DNA of 64,000 nucleotides from Heyndrickxia vini (lineage in GTDB: Bacteria; Bacillota; Bacilli; Bacillales; Bacillaceae_C). Location of the stretch: NCBI RefSeq assembly GCF_016772275.1, contig NZ_CP065425.1, positions 4,084,001 to 4,148,000 on the forward strand, read 5' to 3'. Below the pieces are notes generated by a model. The model searched no databases, had not been told where the DNA came from, and saw only the letters and a program-made list of their open reading frames with translations. Positions 1 through 9,154 of the stretch are shown here, piece after piece. The first letter of the stretch is position 1. Each line of letters begins with the position of its first letter. A program made the position numbers and the translations under genes.

Positions 1-493
1 CAAAAAGGAGCTGCAAAAGGCCGCAGCTGTAATGGGAATTCAGGATTTGCGGATGATGGGTCTTCGTGATAAAACGGTTGAATTTGAAGATGATGAAAAA
101 TTAATCCAGATGGTTACCGGTTTGATTAATGAACTAGATCCTTCACTGATTATTACATTCTATCCGGGATATTCCGTCCATCCTGACCATGAAGCAACGG
201 GAAGAGCTGTAGTTCGTGCCGTTAGGCGTATTCCTGAAGAAAAAAGACCGAAGCTTCATTGTGTGGCATTTTCGAATAATCACGAATCAGAAATTGGACC
301 TCCGGACGTAATTAATGATGTAAGTGCTGTTACCGATCAAAAAATCGGTGCGATGAAAGCACATATATCACAAACTGGTTGGATGATAGCCGATCGCGAA
401 GAAAAATTGAAACAAAATGACCCTGAAACCCTTGCTTGGTTACAAAACGAAAGATTTTGGAATTACCAATGGGAGAATGATCAAGTCAAATAA
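1..493 (+). CDS. bshB2: Bacillithiol biosynthesis deacetylase BshB2 (5' truncated by window)
   Basis: The reading frame is open from the first bases of the window (first full codon at base 2), so the N-terminus lies upstream. BshB-type enzymes are zinc-dependent LmbE-like deacetylases that convert GlcNAc-malate to GlcN-malate in bacillithiol synthesis, in the cytoplasm. The visible part carries the family's histidine motif PGYSVHPDHEATGRAV, in which the HPDH residues are metal ligand or catalytic, and the VRAVRRIP helix that follows it. The usual N-terminal zinc motif (PHPDDE type) is outside the window. A strong terminator follows at once, so this is the last gene of its transcript. BshB2 rather than BshB1 is chosen from overall resemblance to B. 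subtilis YojG. The family is secure; the paralogue call is less so. Confidence 0.85.
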   Translation, partial: KKELQKAAAVMGIQDLRMMGLRDKTVEFEDDEKLIQMVTGLINELDPSLIITFYPGYSVHPDHEATGRAVVRAVRRIPEEKRPKLHCVAFSNNHESEIGPPDVINDVSAVTDQKIGAMKAHISQTGWMIADREEKLKQNDPETLAWLQNERFWNYQWENDQVK

Positions 494-500
494 AGTTGTG

Positions 501-533
501 AAAGAGCTGAAATTTACAGCTCTTTATTTTTTT
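501..533 (+). terminator. Rho-independent terminator of bshB2
   Basis: AAAGAGCTG (501-509) pairs with CAGCTCTTT (517-525) around a 7-base loop and is followed by a T-rich tract. Confidence 0.85.
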
Positions 534-543
534 ATCAACGGTG

Positions 544-612
544 TGAGTGTTCACTCATTTTGTGATTGACATGTACTCCACCGCATTTTATTATAAAGTG
601 AGTAATCACTCA
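544..612 (+). promoter_or_regulatory. Promoter of the ABC/TetR operon flanked by two matching operators
   Basis: A consensus-like sigma-A promoter is visible: TTGACA (566-571), a 17-bp spacer, TATTAT (589-594). Two related 14-bp palindromes bracket it: TGAGTGTTCACTCA (544-557) just upstream of -35 and TGAGTAATCACTCA (599-612) over the expected transcription start. Both share TGAGT...CACTCA arms. The operon they precede ends in a TetR-family gene, so these are the obvious autoregulatory operators. That link is inference. Confidence 0.75.
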
Positions 613-634
613 TTTAATAGCAGGGGGTTGTAAG

Positions 635-1357
635 ATGGATCATGCCATTCGTATTCATCAAGTAACTAAGAATTTTGGCAAAAAAAACGTTTTAAAGGAT
701 ATAAATTTATCAATAAGTCCGGGACAAATCTATGGTCTAATCGGACCTTCAGGATCGGGAAAAACAACCTTAATCAAAATTATTGTAGGTATGGATGTCC
801 CTTCAAAAGGAGATGTTCAAGTTTTAAATACATCCATACCTAATTTAAAGGCATTACAAAATATTGGTTATATGGCCCAATCTGATGCTCTTTATCCGGA
901 ACTAACCGGAGAAGAGAATATGGCTTTCTTTGCCTCCCTATTCAAATTGAAGAAGTCCGTACAAAAGGAAAGAATAGTTTATGCAGCGAATTTAGTTGAT
1001 CTTAGCTCACATATATCCAAGAAAGTAGGAACCTATTCTGGAGGTATGAAACGGAGATTGTCTCTGGCAATAGCATTAATCCACGATCCACAAATACTAA
1101 TTTTAGATGAACCTACAGTTGGTATTGATCCAGAACTACGCTTATCGATATGGAATGAATTAATACAGCTAAAGAAAAAAGGAAAAACAATCCTAGTTAC
1201 AACACATGTCATGGATGAAGCAGAAAAATGTGATTATCTTAGTATGGTACGAGATGGAATGATTTTAACGAGTGGCTCCCCTTCAGCATTAAAGGCGCAG
1301 TACAATGTAAGCAATTTAGAAGAGGTATTTTTAAAGGCTGGGGGTACGAACTCATGA
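635..1357 (+). CDS. ABC transporter ATP-binding protein (drug/lipid exporter type)
   Basis: This 240-residue nucleotide-binding subunit should power export by the permease encoded next to it. Walker A GPSGSGKTT is at residues 37-45, the signature YSGGMKRR at about 134-141, Walker B LILDEP at about 155-160, and the H-loop in VTTHVMDEAEKCD. The order and spacing fit the ABC-2 exporter class (CcmA/YhcG-like ATPases). The ATG follows AGGGGG with 7-base spacing. The stop overlaps the permease start by 4 bases (ATGA), indicating translational coupling. It is first in a three-gene operon ending with a TetR regulator, so it is probably induced by the exported compound. The substrate cannot be told from sequence. 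Confidence 0.9.
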   Translation: MDHAIRIHQVTKNFGKKNVLKDINLSISPGQIYGLIGPSGSGKTTLIKIIVGMDVPSKGDVQVLNTSIPNLKALQNIGYMAQSDALYPELTGEENMAFFASLFKLKKSVQKERIVYAANLVDLSSHISKKVGTYSGGMKRRLSLAIALIHDPQILILDEPTVGIDPELRLSIWNELIQLKKKGKTILVTTHVMDEAEKCDYLSMVRDGMILTSGSPSALKAQYNVSNLEEVFLKAGGTNS

Positions 1358-2406
1358 GAATTGGTGCATTAATAAAAAGAATTTGCAGGCAAATGATTCG
1401 AGATAAACGAACACTTGCATTAATGATGATTGCCCCACTCATCATTTTAACTCTTATTCATTTTCTCTTTACAAGCGATTCCGATGAAGAAATTAAAATC
1501 GGTGTAATGAATGTGGATTCTTCTTTCGTTAACCAATTGAAAGACCAAGATATACTTGTTATAAAATATGACCCATCAAACGATTCGAAAAAGATAATCT
1601 TAAAAGATGAATTAGATGGAGTCCTTCAGTTAAAAGGGAATCAACCTTTGCTTACATTAAAAAACGATGATCCTACTGTATCAAACGCTTTACAAATGAA
1701 AATTCAACAAATGTTTTCCGCACATGTATCAAAAATGAATAATCATAGTAACCTAAAGGAATTCCCTAAGATTGATACTTCTTATCTATATGGTACTAAC
1801 GATACGACATTTTTTGACGTATTAAATCCGATATTAATTGGATTCTTTGTCTTTTTCTTTGTCTTTCTTATTTCAGGAATTGCTCTTTTAAGAGAACGGA
1901 CAACTGGAACTCTCGAAAGACTTGTAGCTACGCCCATAAAAAGAAGTGAGATTGTTTTTGGCTATTTATTCGGTTATGGAATATTCGCTGTCATTCAAAC
2001 TGTTATTGTTGTATTTTATGCAATACATGTATTAGATATTATGTTAGTTGGTTCTATCTGGAACGTTTTGCTCACTAATTTACTATTAGCTCTTGTTGCC
2101 TTATCTTTAGGAACCCTACTGTCCGCTTTTGCAAATACGGAATTTCAAATGATGCAATTTATTCCGATTGTTGTCGTTCCGCAAGTATTTTTTGCTGGAA
2201 TTTTCCCTGTTGAAGGAATGGCAAACTGGTTACAAGTTATCGCTAAGTTTATGCCAATGTATTACGGTGGAGATGCATTACGAAGTATTATGTATAAAGG
2301 ATTACAATTTCAAGATATTTATACTGATTTACTTATGCTTTTTGGCTTTGCACTTCTCTTTATTGTTTTAAACGTGTTTGCTTTAAAGAAATATCGTAAA
2401 ATATAA
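1354..2406 (+). CDS. ABC-2 type transporter permease
   Basis: This 350-residue membrane subunit pairs with the ATPase upstream (4-base overlap). The topology is that of ABC-2 permeases with a large external domain: one membrane segment at about 20-40, a soluble region to about 155, then five closely spaced hydrophobic segments to the C-terminus. The segment ALLRERTTGTLERLVATP, just after the second membrane helix, is the conserved cytoplasmic coupling element of this family (YhgE/YhfE-like drug exporters). A TetR gene follows 23 bases later. Its likely role is efflux of a toxic amphiphile or drug. This is inferred from gene order, since no substrate-specific motif is known to me. Confidence 0.88.
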   Translation: MRIGALIKRICRQMIRDKRTLALMMIAPLIILTLIHFLFTSDSDEEIKIGVMNVDSSFVNQLKDQDILVIKYDPSNDSKKIILKDELDGVLQLKGNQPLLTLKNDDPTVSNALQMKIQQMFSAHVSKMNNHSNLKEFPKIDTSYLYGTNDTTFFDVLNPILIGFFVFFFVFLISGIALLRERTTGTLERLVATPIKRSEIVFGYLFGYGIFAVIQTVIVVFYAIHVLDIMLVGSIWNVLLTNLLLALVALSLGTLLSAFANTEFQMMQFIPIVVVPQVFFAGIFPVEGMANWLQVIAKFMPMYYGGDALRSIMYKGLQFQDIYTDLLMLFGFALLFIVLNVFALKKYRKI

Positions 2407-2429
2407 TGGATTAGATTGGAGAGAATGCA

Positions 2430-3089
2430 ATGCCTGAACATGATAGTGTTCTTGATATACTTTTTGAAAACCAAGAAATGACTGAGAAGCAAAAGAGAAT
2501 TCTTGAAGCTGCTGTAGAAATTTTTTCAGAAAAAGGTTATTCCGCTACTTCTACAAATGAAATTGCCAAAAAGGCAGGGGTTGCTGAAGGTACCATTTTT
2601 CGCCATTATAAAACGAAAAAAGATTTATTATTATCAATAATTGCCCCAACAATGGCAAAGTTCATCGCTCCGTTTATTATTCGAGATTTCAATAAAGTTT
2701 TGTTATCAGAATATCAAAGTTTTGAAGATTTTTTAAAAGCTGTGATTATCAACCGAATGGAGTTTGCAAAAAGGCATTTGCCAATGATCAAAATATTAAT
2801 TCAAGAAATCCCCTTTCACCCTGAATTGCGAGAACAATTTAAGGATCATGTACTTAATCAAGTAGTTGAACGTTTCACATTCATCGTTGAAACTTATCAA
2901 AAAAAAGGTGAAATCATCGATATGCCAACGCAATCGGTCATTCGACTTACAGCATCATCCATTCTAGGTTTTGTCATTGGAAAATTTTTAATCTTTCCTG
3001 AGTCAAATTGGGATGAGGAAGAGGAAATAGAAAGAACCATCCAATTTATTCTACGGGGATTATCAGCTTCTAGTAAAATGAAAGGGTAG
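2430..3089 (+). CDS. TetR/AcrR family transcriptional regulator
   Basis: This is a 219-residue repressor with an N-terminal TetR helix-turn-helix at about residues 20-66 (KRILEAAVEIFSEKGYSAT, then NEIAKKAGVAEGTIFRHYK). The remainder is an all-helical ligand-binding and dimer domain, more variable and not assignable to a known ligand. It is the third gene of the exporter operon and the natural candidate to bind the two TGAGTnnnCACTCA-type palindromes around the promoter at 544-612, giving autoregulation released by substrate. A GGAGAG ribosome site precedes the ATG. A convergent terminator begins inside its last codons. Confidence 0.9.
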   Translation: MPEHDSVLDILFENQEMTEKQKRILEAAVEIFSEKGYSATSTNEIAKKAGVAEGTIFRHYKTKKDLLLSIIAPTMAKFIAPFIIRDFNKVLLSEYQSFEDFLKAVIINRMEFAKRHLPMIKILIQEIPFHPELREQFKDHVLNQVVERFTFIVETYQKKGEIIDMPTQSVIRLTASSILGFVIGKFLIFPESNWDEEEEIERTIQFILRGLSASSKMKG

Positions 3090-3106
3090 CGAAAAAACGC
3101 TACCCT
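3083..3106. terminator. Bidirectional terminator between tetR gene and Cof hydrolase gene
   Basis: AGGGTAGCG (3083-3091) and CGCTACCCT (3098-3106) form a perfect 9-bp stem with an A6 loop. T-rich sequence follows on the + side. It sits between convergent genes and includes the tetR stop codon. Confidence 0.8.
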
Positions 3107-3110
3107 AATT

Positions 3111-3983
3111 TTATTTAACTGCTTGACCATTCAATACTTGATAAATAGCTTTACCTACACCATCTTCATCATTCTTCACTGTGTGATTGGCAATCACCTT
3201 TTTAATTTCATCTTCTGCATTACCCATTGCTACTGGATATCCTACCTTTTTCAACATGGAAAGATCGTTAAAATTGTCTCCTATGGCCATTGTTTCCTTA
3301 AGTGTAATTCCTTTTGATTTTACAAATGCTTCAAGGGCAATTCCCTTTTGTGCATCAATATGATTAATTTCAAGATTATTATGTCCTGAAGAAGTAATCT
3401 TGATTTCCTTTAATGCTTTTAGTGAGGCATTGGCCATTGTTAATTGTTTTTCGTCTTTAGAAAAGGCAATTATTTTATAAACCACACAATCTGAATCGAA
3501 AAGAACCTTTCCATAATCATCAACTGTTTGAATAAAGCCTTTTACAAATCTATCTTCAATGGTTGAGCGAATCTCTTCTATAGGCCGTTCAGGATTGGCC
3601 GTGTGAAAAATGTCGACGATAACACTAATACTTTTCTCTTGATCCTTTGTATATTTCCCTTTACTCGTATAAACCTCGAAATATATGTCTAATTGGCTAA
3701 GAACATTGATAATGGATGATGCATGTTCCTTATCAATTCCTGTTGTACTGACGATATCACCTTGGATATTTCTTATTTCTGCTCCATTTGCAGCAATAAT
3801 GGGGCAGTTAATTCCTGTAGCTTCCAAAATGACTTTGGCCTCATCATAAGAACGACCTGTAGCAATGACAAATTCAACCCCTTGATCCTTCGCAAAAAGA
3901 ATCGCTTTCCGATTTAACTCACTAATTTCCTGCCTTGAATTTAATAACGTACCATCCATATCTGAAGCTATGCATTTAATCAT
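3111..3983 (-). CDS. Cof-type HAD-IIB family phosphatase
   Basis: This is a 290-residue soluble phosphatase of the Cof/YwpJ/YxeH group, which dephosphorylates sugar phosphates or pyridoxal phosphate-like substrates. HAD motif I is ASDMDGT with nucleophile D8 and acid D10. Motif II is the Thr in VIATGRS. Motif IV is MAIGDNFNDLSMLKKVG, with VAMGNAEDEIK next to it, diagnostic of Cof proteins. The C2B cap lies between. AAGGAAG precedes the ATG. It stands alone between convergent and divergent genes, so context gives no substrate. Length is normal for the family. Confidence 0.88.
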   Translation of the reverse strand: MIKCIASDMDGTLLNSRQEISELNRKAILFAKDQGVEFVIATGRSYDEAKVILEATGINCPIIAANGAEIRNIQGDIVSTTGIDKEHASSIINVLSQLDIYFEVYTSKGKYTKDQEKSISVIVDIFHTANPERPIEEIRSTIEDRFVKGFIQTVDDYGKVLFDSDCVVYKIIAFSKDEKQLTMANASLKALKEIKITSSGHNNLEINHIDAQKGIALEAFVKSKGITLKETMAIGDNFNDLSMLKKVGYPVAMGNAEDEIKKVIANHTVKNDEDGVGKAIYQVLNGQAVK

Positions 3984-4213
3984 AAAAAACTACTTCCTTT
4001 CTATCCGACTCGTTGCTTGATTTCAATATTGTACCATTTGTCTTTCATGTGCTCCAAATAAAGTAACTTATCAACCAAAACCCATACTCACACTATTCGT
4101 CATTTTCATGAAGGATTATTAGCGATAACTAAGAATTAATAATATATGGGCTCTTATCATACTTCTAAACGAGGTGATAAATAGTCTACTATTGAACAAG
4201 GGGGAAAATTGTA

Positions 4214-5539
4214 TTGAAGGTATTAATTAACTTTTCAAATCGTTTGATGCAACGCTATTTGCCTGATCCGTACTTATTTGTAGTATTACTTTCATTAGTC
4301 GTGTTTATTTTAGGTTTGATTTTCACCAAAAGTTCGCCTATTGATATGGTTCAATTCTGGGGAGATGGGTTTTGGGGCTTATTAGAGTTTTCGATGCAAA
4401 TGGTTCTTGTTCTTGTTACAGGACATGTGCTAGCGAGTAGCCCTGTTTTTAAAAAAATATTAGGTGGATTAGCAAGTACTGCAAAATCACCGGGCTCTGC
4501 CATTATTATTGTTACAGTAGTATCTGTAATAGCCAGTTGGATAAATTGGGGATTTGGCTTGGTTATCGGTGCACTTTTTGCAAAGGAACTAGCAAAAAGA
4601 ATTGCAAATGTAGATTATCGCCTTTTGATTGCAAGTGCTTACTCAGGTTTCCTTGTTTGGCATGGTGGAATTTCTGGTTCCATCCCTTTATCTATTGCCA
4701 CACCGAAGCATCCATTTGAAGATAAAATTGGGGTCATTCCTACAAGTGAAACCATTTTTTCAACGTATAATATTGCCATCGTTGTCGCTTTATTTATTAT
4801 CCTACCACTATTAAATCGATTTATGATGCCGTCGAAAGATCAAACGATTACAGTAGATCCAGCTATTCTACAGGAAGAGACAAGTTTACATGCTGCAGCA
4901 ATAGATAAAGAGAGCATCACTCCAGCAACGAGATTAGAAAACAGCTACATCACTTCACTTATAATTGGCATACTCGGTCTCATCTTTATAGGCTATTACT
5001 TTATAAACAATGGATTCAAACTAAATTTAAATATCGTTAATTTTATCTTTTTATTTTTGGGGATATTATTTCATTGGACACCTAAACGATTTCTAGATGC
5101 GGTGGCGAACGCGGTGAAAGGATCGGCCGGGATTATCATTCAATTTCCTTTTTACGCAGGAATCATGGGGATGATGACTGCCTCAGGGTTAGCTGCCGTA
5201 ATGTCTGAAGGATTTGTTTCCATTTCAAACGACTTTACCTTTTATTGTTTTGCGTTTTTAAGTGGGGGCCTTGTCAATTTCTTTGTTCCTTCAGGTGGTG
5301 GACAGTGGGCCGTTCAGGCACCCATTATGCTAGATGCAGCTCAAGCAATGGGAGCATCAACAGCTAAAACAGCAATGGCAATTGCTTGGGGGGATGCATG
5401 GACGAATATGATTCAACCGTTTTGGGCCCTTCCCGCATTAGCAATTGCAGGATTAAAAGCTAAGGATATTATGGGTTTTTGTGTAATTGTTCTCATTGTA
5501 AGTGGGATAATTATTAGTTTAGGTATGCTCTTTTTATAG
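4214..5539 (+). CDS. Short-chain fatty acid transporter (AtoE family)
   Basis: This is a 441-residue polytopic membrane protein of the AtoE family, which takes up short-chain fatty acids such as acetoacetate or butyrate. About twelve hydrophobic segments are visible. Family signatures are the WINWGFGLVIGALFAKE stretch near residue 100 and the conserved FFVPSGGGQWAVQAPIML segment near residue 360, followed by GDAWTNMIQPFWALPAL. The start is TTG, supported by AAGGGGG 8 bases upstream. No ato catabolic genes are adjacent, so the transported acid is unknown. A CoA-transferase gene at 21.6 kb could act on such acids, but it is 16 kb away and the link is speculative. Confidence 0.88.
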   Translation: MKVLINFSNRLMQRYLPDPYLFVVLLSLVVFILGLIFTKSSPIDMVQFWGDGFWGLLEFSMQMVLVLVTGHVLASSPVFKKILGGLASTAKSPGSAIIIVTVVSVIASWINWGFGLVIGALFAKELAKRIANVDYRLLIASAYSGFLVWHGGISGSIPLSIATPKHPFEDKIGVIPTSETIFSTYNIAIVVALFIILPLLNRFMMPSKDQTITVDPAILQEETSLHAAAIDKESITPATRLENSYITSLIIGILGLIFIGYYFINNGFKLNLNIVNFIFLFLGILFHWTPKRFLDAVANAVKGSAGIIIQFPFYAGIMGMMTASGLAAVMSEGFVSISNDFTFYCFAFLSGGLVNFFVPSGGGQWAVQAPIMLDAAQAMGASTAKTAMAIAWGDAWTNMIQPFWALPALAIAGLKAKDIMGFCVIVLIVSGIIISLGMLFL

Positions 5540-5550
5540 GAAACTGTTCA

Positions 5551-5583
5551 TAATAATGGATGGGGCATCCCCATCCATTATTA
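5551..5583. terminator. Long perfect hairpin between convergent atoE-like gene and recQ
   Basis: TAATAATGGATGGGG (5551-5565) pairs perfectly with 5569-5583 around a 3-base loop. It overlaps the recQ stop codon. There is no long T run, so it may act as a bidirectional terminator or mRNA 3' stabiliser. Confidence 0.6.
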
Positions 5584-7716
5584 TACTTTCTGCTCCTTTT
5601 CCCTTTGTAGAAATGCTCGTATCATAAAAAAGCTGACTTCTTCGGGGAGCAACTGCTTAATAGGTGTCAATCTTTGAGAATCCGCTTCGTTTACTGCTTC
5701 CTTTATTAATTCATCATATTGTGAGGGGATAAATTGATTCCAATCAATTGAAATGCCATCTTCCGCACATTTAATTAAGTGTCCTTCAACTGTGCGCACT
5801 GTCATATTTCGTTTAACGGCAATTTCATCAATGGTTAAGCCTTGTTGAAGAAATGTGAAAGTTATATGATGACTTTTCTCTTTATCATCCTTCGTTGTTT
5901 CACTTCTTGCCATAATAAAGTCGTCATGCTTTTCTACAACAATTCCGTTTTCCTCACAGTAGGATGTAATAACTGCGATAAACAACTCTCCGTATTGATC
6001 AAGCTTTCTCTCCCCTACCCCTTTAATTTGTAATAATTCATTTTTCGAAGATGGAAGTTTTGCACTCATTTCCCTCAAAGTCTGATCCGAAAAAATAATA
6101 TACGGTGGCACCTTTTCCTTATCTGCGATTTCCTTACGTAACTGCCTTAATTGTTCAAACAGCTGGTTATCTTCAATAATCTGTTTCACTTGTATTCTTT
6201 CTTTTCTTGATACTATACTTTCCCCACGTAACACTTCAACTGCTTGATTGGTCAACAATAAAACAGGAAATTGTCCATCCGTTGGACGCAAATACCCCTC
6301 TGCTGTTAAAAAGTCGATTAGTTCATTCACTTCTTTTTGGGTTCGGTCCTTCATAATTCCGTACGTTGATAATTTATTAAAGCCAAAACTTCTAATCTTT
6401 TTATCAGATGATCCTGTCAACACTTTCGTAATAAATGTTTTTCCGAATCTCTCATTCATCCTTTTTATACATGACAACACCATTTGTGCTTCCTTTGTAA
6501 CATCTACCTGGGTGCGTTCGTCTGTACAATTCCCGCACTTTTGGCACACTATCGCGCCTTCTTCCCCAAAATACTCTAAAATATATTGTTGAAAACAAGA
6601 TTCAGTATGGCAGTAACTAACCATCTTCCGAAGTTTTCCATATTCATGTTCTTTACGTTCATCATCCATTTCTGATTGGTCGATTAAAAACTTTTGGATA
6701 TGGACGTCCCCAGGTGCAAACATTAAAATACATTCGCTATCCACCCCATCTCGACCGGCACGTCCAGCCTCTTGATAATAAGCTTCCATATTTCTAGGAA
6801 TATGATAATGCAAGACATAGCGAACATTTGATTTATTAATTCCCATCCCAAATGCACTAGTTGCTACCATCACGTGGATATTGTCATACAAAAATTGTTC
6901 TTGGTTTTCATTTCTGTCCTTTTCAGACATTCCGGCATGGTATTTCCCTGCTTGAATTCCCTTTTTCTTTAACAGAAGATAAATACGGTCTACTTCTTTT
7001 CTTGTTGCAGCATAAACAATACCCGACTGGAGACTATTTTTCTTAATATATTCCTCGATGAACAAATCACGGTCTTGCCCTTTAACAACTTTGAAAATCA
7101 AATTTTCTCTTCCAAAACCTGTTAGAACAACATTCTTCAAAGAAATATCGAGTAAGTGGCAAATATCGTCCTTCACTTGGAGGGTTGCAGTGGCTGTTAA
7201 AGCTAAAATAACAGGTTTAGGTTTAATAGATTCAATAAATTTTTTGATAAGTAAATAACTTGGCCGGAAATCATGCCCCCATTGGGAAATACAGTGTGCT
7301 TCATCAATTGCAATCATCGATACAGTAATTTGGTTTAACATTTGAGTAAAAGACGGAGCCTCAAGCCTTTCCGGGGCAATATACAAAAGTTTGTATTCAT
7401 TGGACATGATTCCCTGCAACCGTTCCTGCATTTCGCTGTTGCTTATGGAGCTATTAATAAACGTCGCTGGTATACCTGCATTACTTAATGCATCCACCTG
7501 ATCTTTCATTAATGAAATTAATGGGGAAATAACAATCGTGATACCCGGAAGTATCATAGCCGGAACTTGATAACAAATCGATTTTCCTCCACCAGTCGGC
7601 ATTATCGCTACAGTATCCTTACCTTCTAGTACTTGTTCGATAATAGTATTTTGTCCGCTCCGAAAGTCATTGTATCCGAAATACTCTTGGAGAATTTCTT
7701 TTGCTTCATCTAGCAA
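5581..7716 (-). CDS. recQ: ATP-dependent DNA helicase RecQ
   Basis: This 711-residue 3'-5' DNA helicase acts in recombination and fork repair. Walker A PTGGGKS is at about 40-46 and the DEAH box at 138-141. The RecQ-specific motif QWGHDFRP follows, then GFGRENLIFKV and the SF2 motif VI AGRAGRDG. The zinc-binding cysteines of the RQC region (CHTESC...CQKCGNC) lie near 370-395. An HRDC domain (about 515-590, including LLQIKGVGERKLDQYG) and a C-terminal helix-turn-helix region (about 615-700, GLTIDEIAVKRNMTVRTVEGH) complete it. This long form with the C-terminal HTH distinguishes it from the shorter RecS. The start is TTG, placed 9 bases after AAGGAGG. Confidence 0.95.
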   Translation of the reverse strand: MLDEAKEILQEYFGYNDFRSGQNTIIEQVLEGKDTVAIMPTGGGKSICYQVPAMILPGITIVISPLISLMKDQVDALSNAGIPATFINSSISNSEMQERLQGIMSNEYKLLYIAPERLEAPSFTQMLNQITVSMIAIDEAHCISQWGHDFRPSYLLIKKFIESIKPKPVILALTATATLQVKDDICHLLDISLKNVVLTGFGRENLIFKVVKGQDRDLFIEEYIKKNSLQSGIVYAATRKEVDRIYLLLKKKGIQAGKYHAGMSEKDRNENQEQFLYDNIHVMVATSAFGMGINKSNVRYVLHYHIPRNMEAYYQEAGRAGRDGVDSECILMFAPGDVHIQKFLIDQSEMDDERKEHEYGKLRKMVSYCHTESCFQQYILEYFGEEGAIVCQKCGNCTDERTQVDVTKEAQMVLSCIKRMNERFGKTFITKVLTGSSDKKIRSFGFNKLSTYGIMKDRTQKEVNELIDFLTAEGYLRPTDGQFPVLLLTNQAVEVLRGESIVSRKERIQVKQIIEDNQLFEQLRQLRKEIADKEKVPPYIIFSDQTLREMSAKLPSSKNELLQIKGVGERKLDQYGELFIAVITSYCEENGIVVEKHDDFIMARSETTKDDKEKSHHITFTFLQQGLTIDEIAVKRNMTVRTVEGHLIKCAEDGISIDWNQFIPSQYDELIKEAVNEADSQRLTPIKQLLPEEVSFFMIRAFLQREKEQKV

Positions 7717-7778
7717 TTTAGTAAACCTCCTTAAATTTATAATGGAGTTGTTATGAAGTAGGCACTGTTAAACAAGAT

Positions 7779-7815
7779 TGTTGATTTTCGCTGCAGGCAC
7801 TCGCTTCAATCAACA
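7779..7815. repeat. Short palindromic remnant resembling Bacillus intergenic repeats
   Basis: The arms TGTTGATT and AATCAACA enclose GCTGCAGGCACTCGCTT-like sequence. This resembles the flank of the longer repeats at 24.7 and 46.9 kb and may be an internally deleted copy. The 187-bp gap between recQ and the kinase holds no gene. Confidence 0.3.
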
Positions 7816-7871
7816 TGGTGTCATTATCAACACTGAACTTTAACAAAGCCAAGAAGTAAAAAAAGATAAAA

Positions 7872-7895
7872 GGGGCAGAGGATAGTGAGTGCCCC
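7872..7895 (-). terminator. Terminator of the histidine kinase gene
   Basis: On the minus strand GGGGCA...TGCCCC forms the stem, followed by TTTTATCTTTTTTT. Confidence 0.75.
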
Positions 7896-7903
7896 AAAAG
7901 TTA

Positions 7904-9154
7904 TTAACCTAGTGGAAACGTCATTGTAACCTTTGTACCAACATTTTCAGTACTTTGAAAATCAATCGTGCCTCTATGTTCTTGGATAATTTTATGGCTT
8001 ATTGTAAGCCCCAAGCCCATTCCTTTTTCTTTTAAAGTAAAAAATGGCTCACCTATTTTCTTTAATCTTTCAGGCGGGATTCCCATTCCTTGATCGGAAA
8101 TAGAGATAAACACCTTATTCCCTATAATTTCACTGCTAATGGTTATAATTCCTCCATCAGGCATCGCATCCATTGCATTTTTGAATAGATTAATAAATAC
8201 TTGGATAAGTCCATTCCTATCTCCTTCAATTTGACAATGCTCCGCATCCTTAAATTCTAATTCGACCCCTCTTAATAAGGCCTCGGGTTCCATAATATTC
8301 ATTACATAACGCAGAATATCTGTTAAGGCCACTTGATTGTGCTTCCTTGATTGGGGTTTAGAGAGTGCAAGTAACTCACTTGCAATTTGATTAATTCGAT
8401 CAATTTCAGAAATCATTACTTTCACATATTCATCCGTGACGTTTTGCGATTCATGCATCAACTGTGTTAAACCTTTAATACTTGTTAGCGGATTTCGAAT
8501 CTCATGTGCAATTCCCGCAGCCAGTTCGCCAACAACAGATAGTTTTTCCCTTTTTAGAAGCATTGACTCCGCTGTTTTTTGCTGTGAAATATCTCTTCCA
8601 ATCGTCAATAATCCTTTTCGATTGCCATTTGGATAAAAAAGAGGAATTTTTAACACATCAAAGCTTTTAATATCGCCTGATGGAATCGCGAATGATTCTT
8701 CTATTCGTAAAAGTGTCCCCTTATTCCATGCATTTTCATCAGAGGTAAAACAGTAATTAAAATCATTTTTGAAAAATGGACTTAGTTCTCCAAGCTCCAA
8801 ATCAGTTTTCCCGTAATAATCTACGTTTTCCAATTGATACAGTTTTCTTCCGAAATCATTTACTTTCTTCCATTTACCTTGTCCATCTTTAAAACAAACA
8901 AAGTCAGGCATAAAGTGAATAAGTGCGGACCACTGTTCCTCTTCTTCTTCTAATTTGCAAAACTCCTTATAGAAGAATGAAAGTCGATAAACGAAAAAGA
9001 TTAGCATACCAATTGACAGGATTAGCAAAGTAATACTTAGAAACGTATCCCCTTCAAACAACTCTACTAATAATGCAAATCCTAATAAGGCAAATAACAA
9101 TATTATATATACAATCCAAAAACGACTTGATCTTAAATTTTTTATATTTGTCAT
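7904..9154 (-). CDS. Orphan PAS-containing membrane sensor histidine kinase
   Basis: From the chosen ATG the protein has about 416 residues. Two transmembrane segments (about 12-32 and 40-62) are followed by a PAS domain (about 75-190, MPDFVCFKDGQGKWKKVND) and a HisKA dimer domain with phospho-acceptor H218 in AAGIAHEIRNPLTSIKG. A HATPase_c domain follows, with N, G1 and G2 boxes (FINLFKNAMDAMP, DQGMGIPPE, KGMGLGLTISHKI). The HEIRNPLTSIKG motif is that of the Bacillus sporulation kinases (KinB/C/D/E type). No response regulator is adjacent, also typical of kinases feeding the Spo0F phosphorelay. That role is inference. The start is uncertain: an in-frame ATG triplet 9 codons earlier lacks a ribosome site, whereas GAAGGA precedes this one. 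Confidence 0.85.
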   Translation of the reverse strand: MTNIKNLRSSRFWIVYIILLFALLGFALLVELFEGDTFLSITLLILSIGMLIFFVYRLSFFYKEFCKLEEEEEQWSALIHFMPDFVCFKDGQGKWKKVNDFGRKLYQLENVDYYGKTDLELGELSPFFKNDFNYCFTSDENAWNKGTLLRIEESFAIPSGDIKSFDVLKIPLFYPNGNRKGLLTIGRDISQQKTAESMLLKREKLSVVGELAAGIAHEIRNPLTSIKGLTQLMHESQNVTDEYVKVMISEIDRINQIASELLALSKPQSRKHNQVALTDILRYVMNIMEPEALLRGVELEFKDAEHCQIEGDRNGLIQVFINLFKNAMDAMPDGGIITISSEIIGNKVFISISDQGMGIPPERLKKIGEPFFTLKEKGMGLGLTISHKIIQEHRGTIDFQSTENVGTKVTMTFPLG

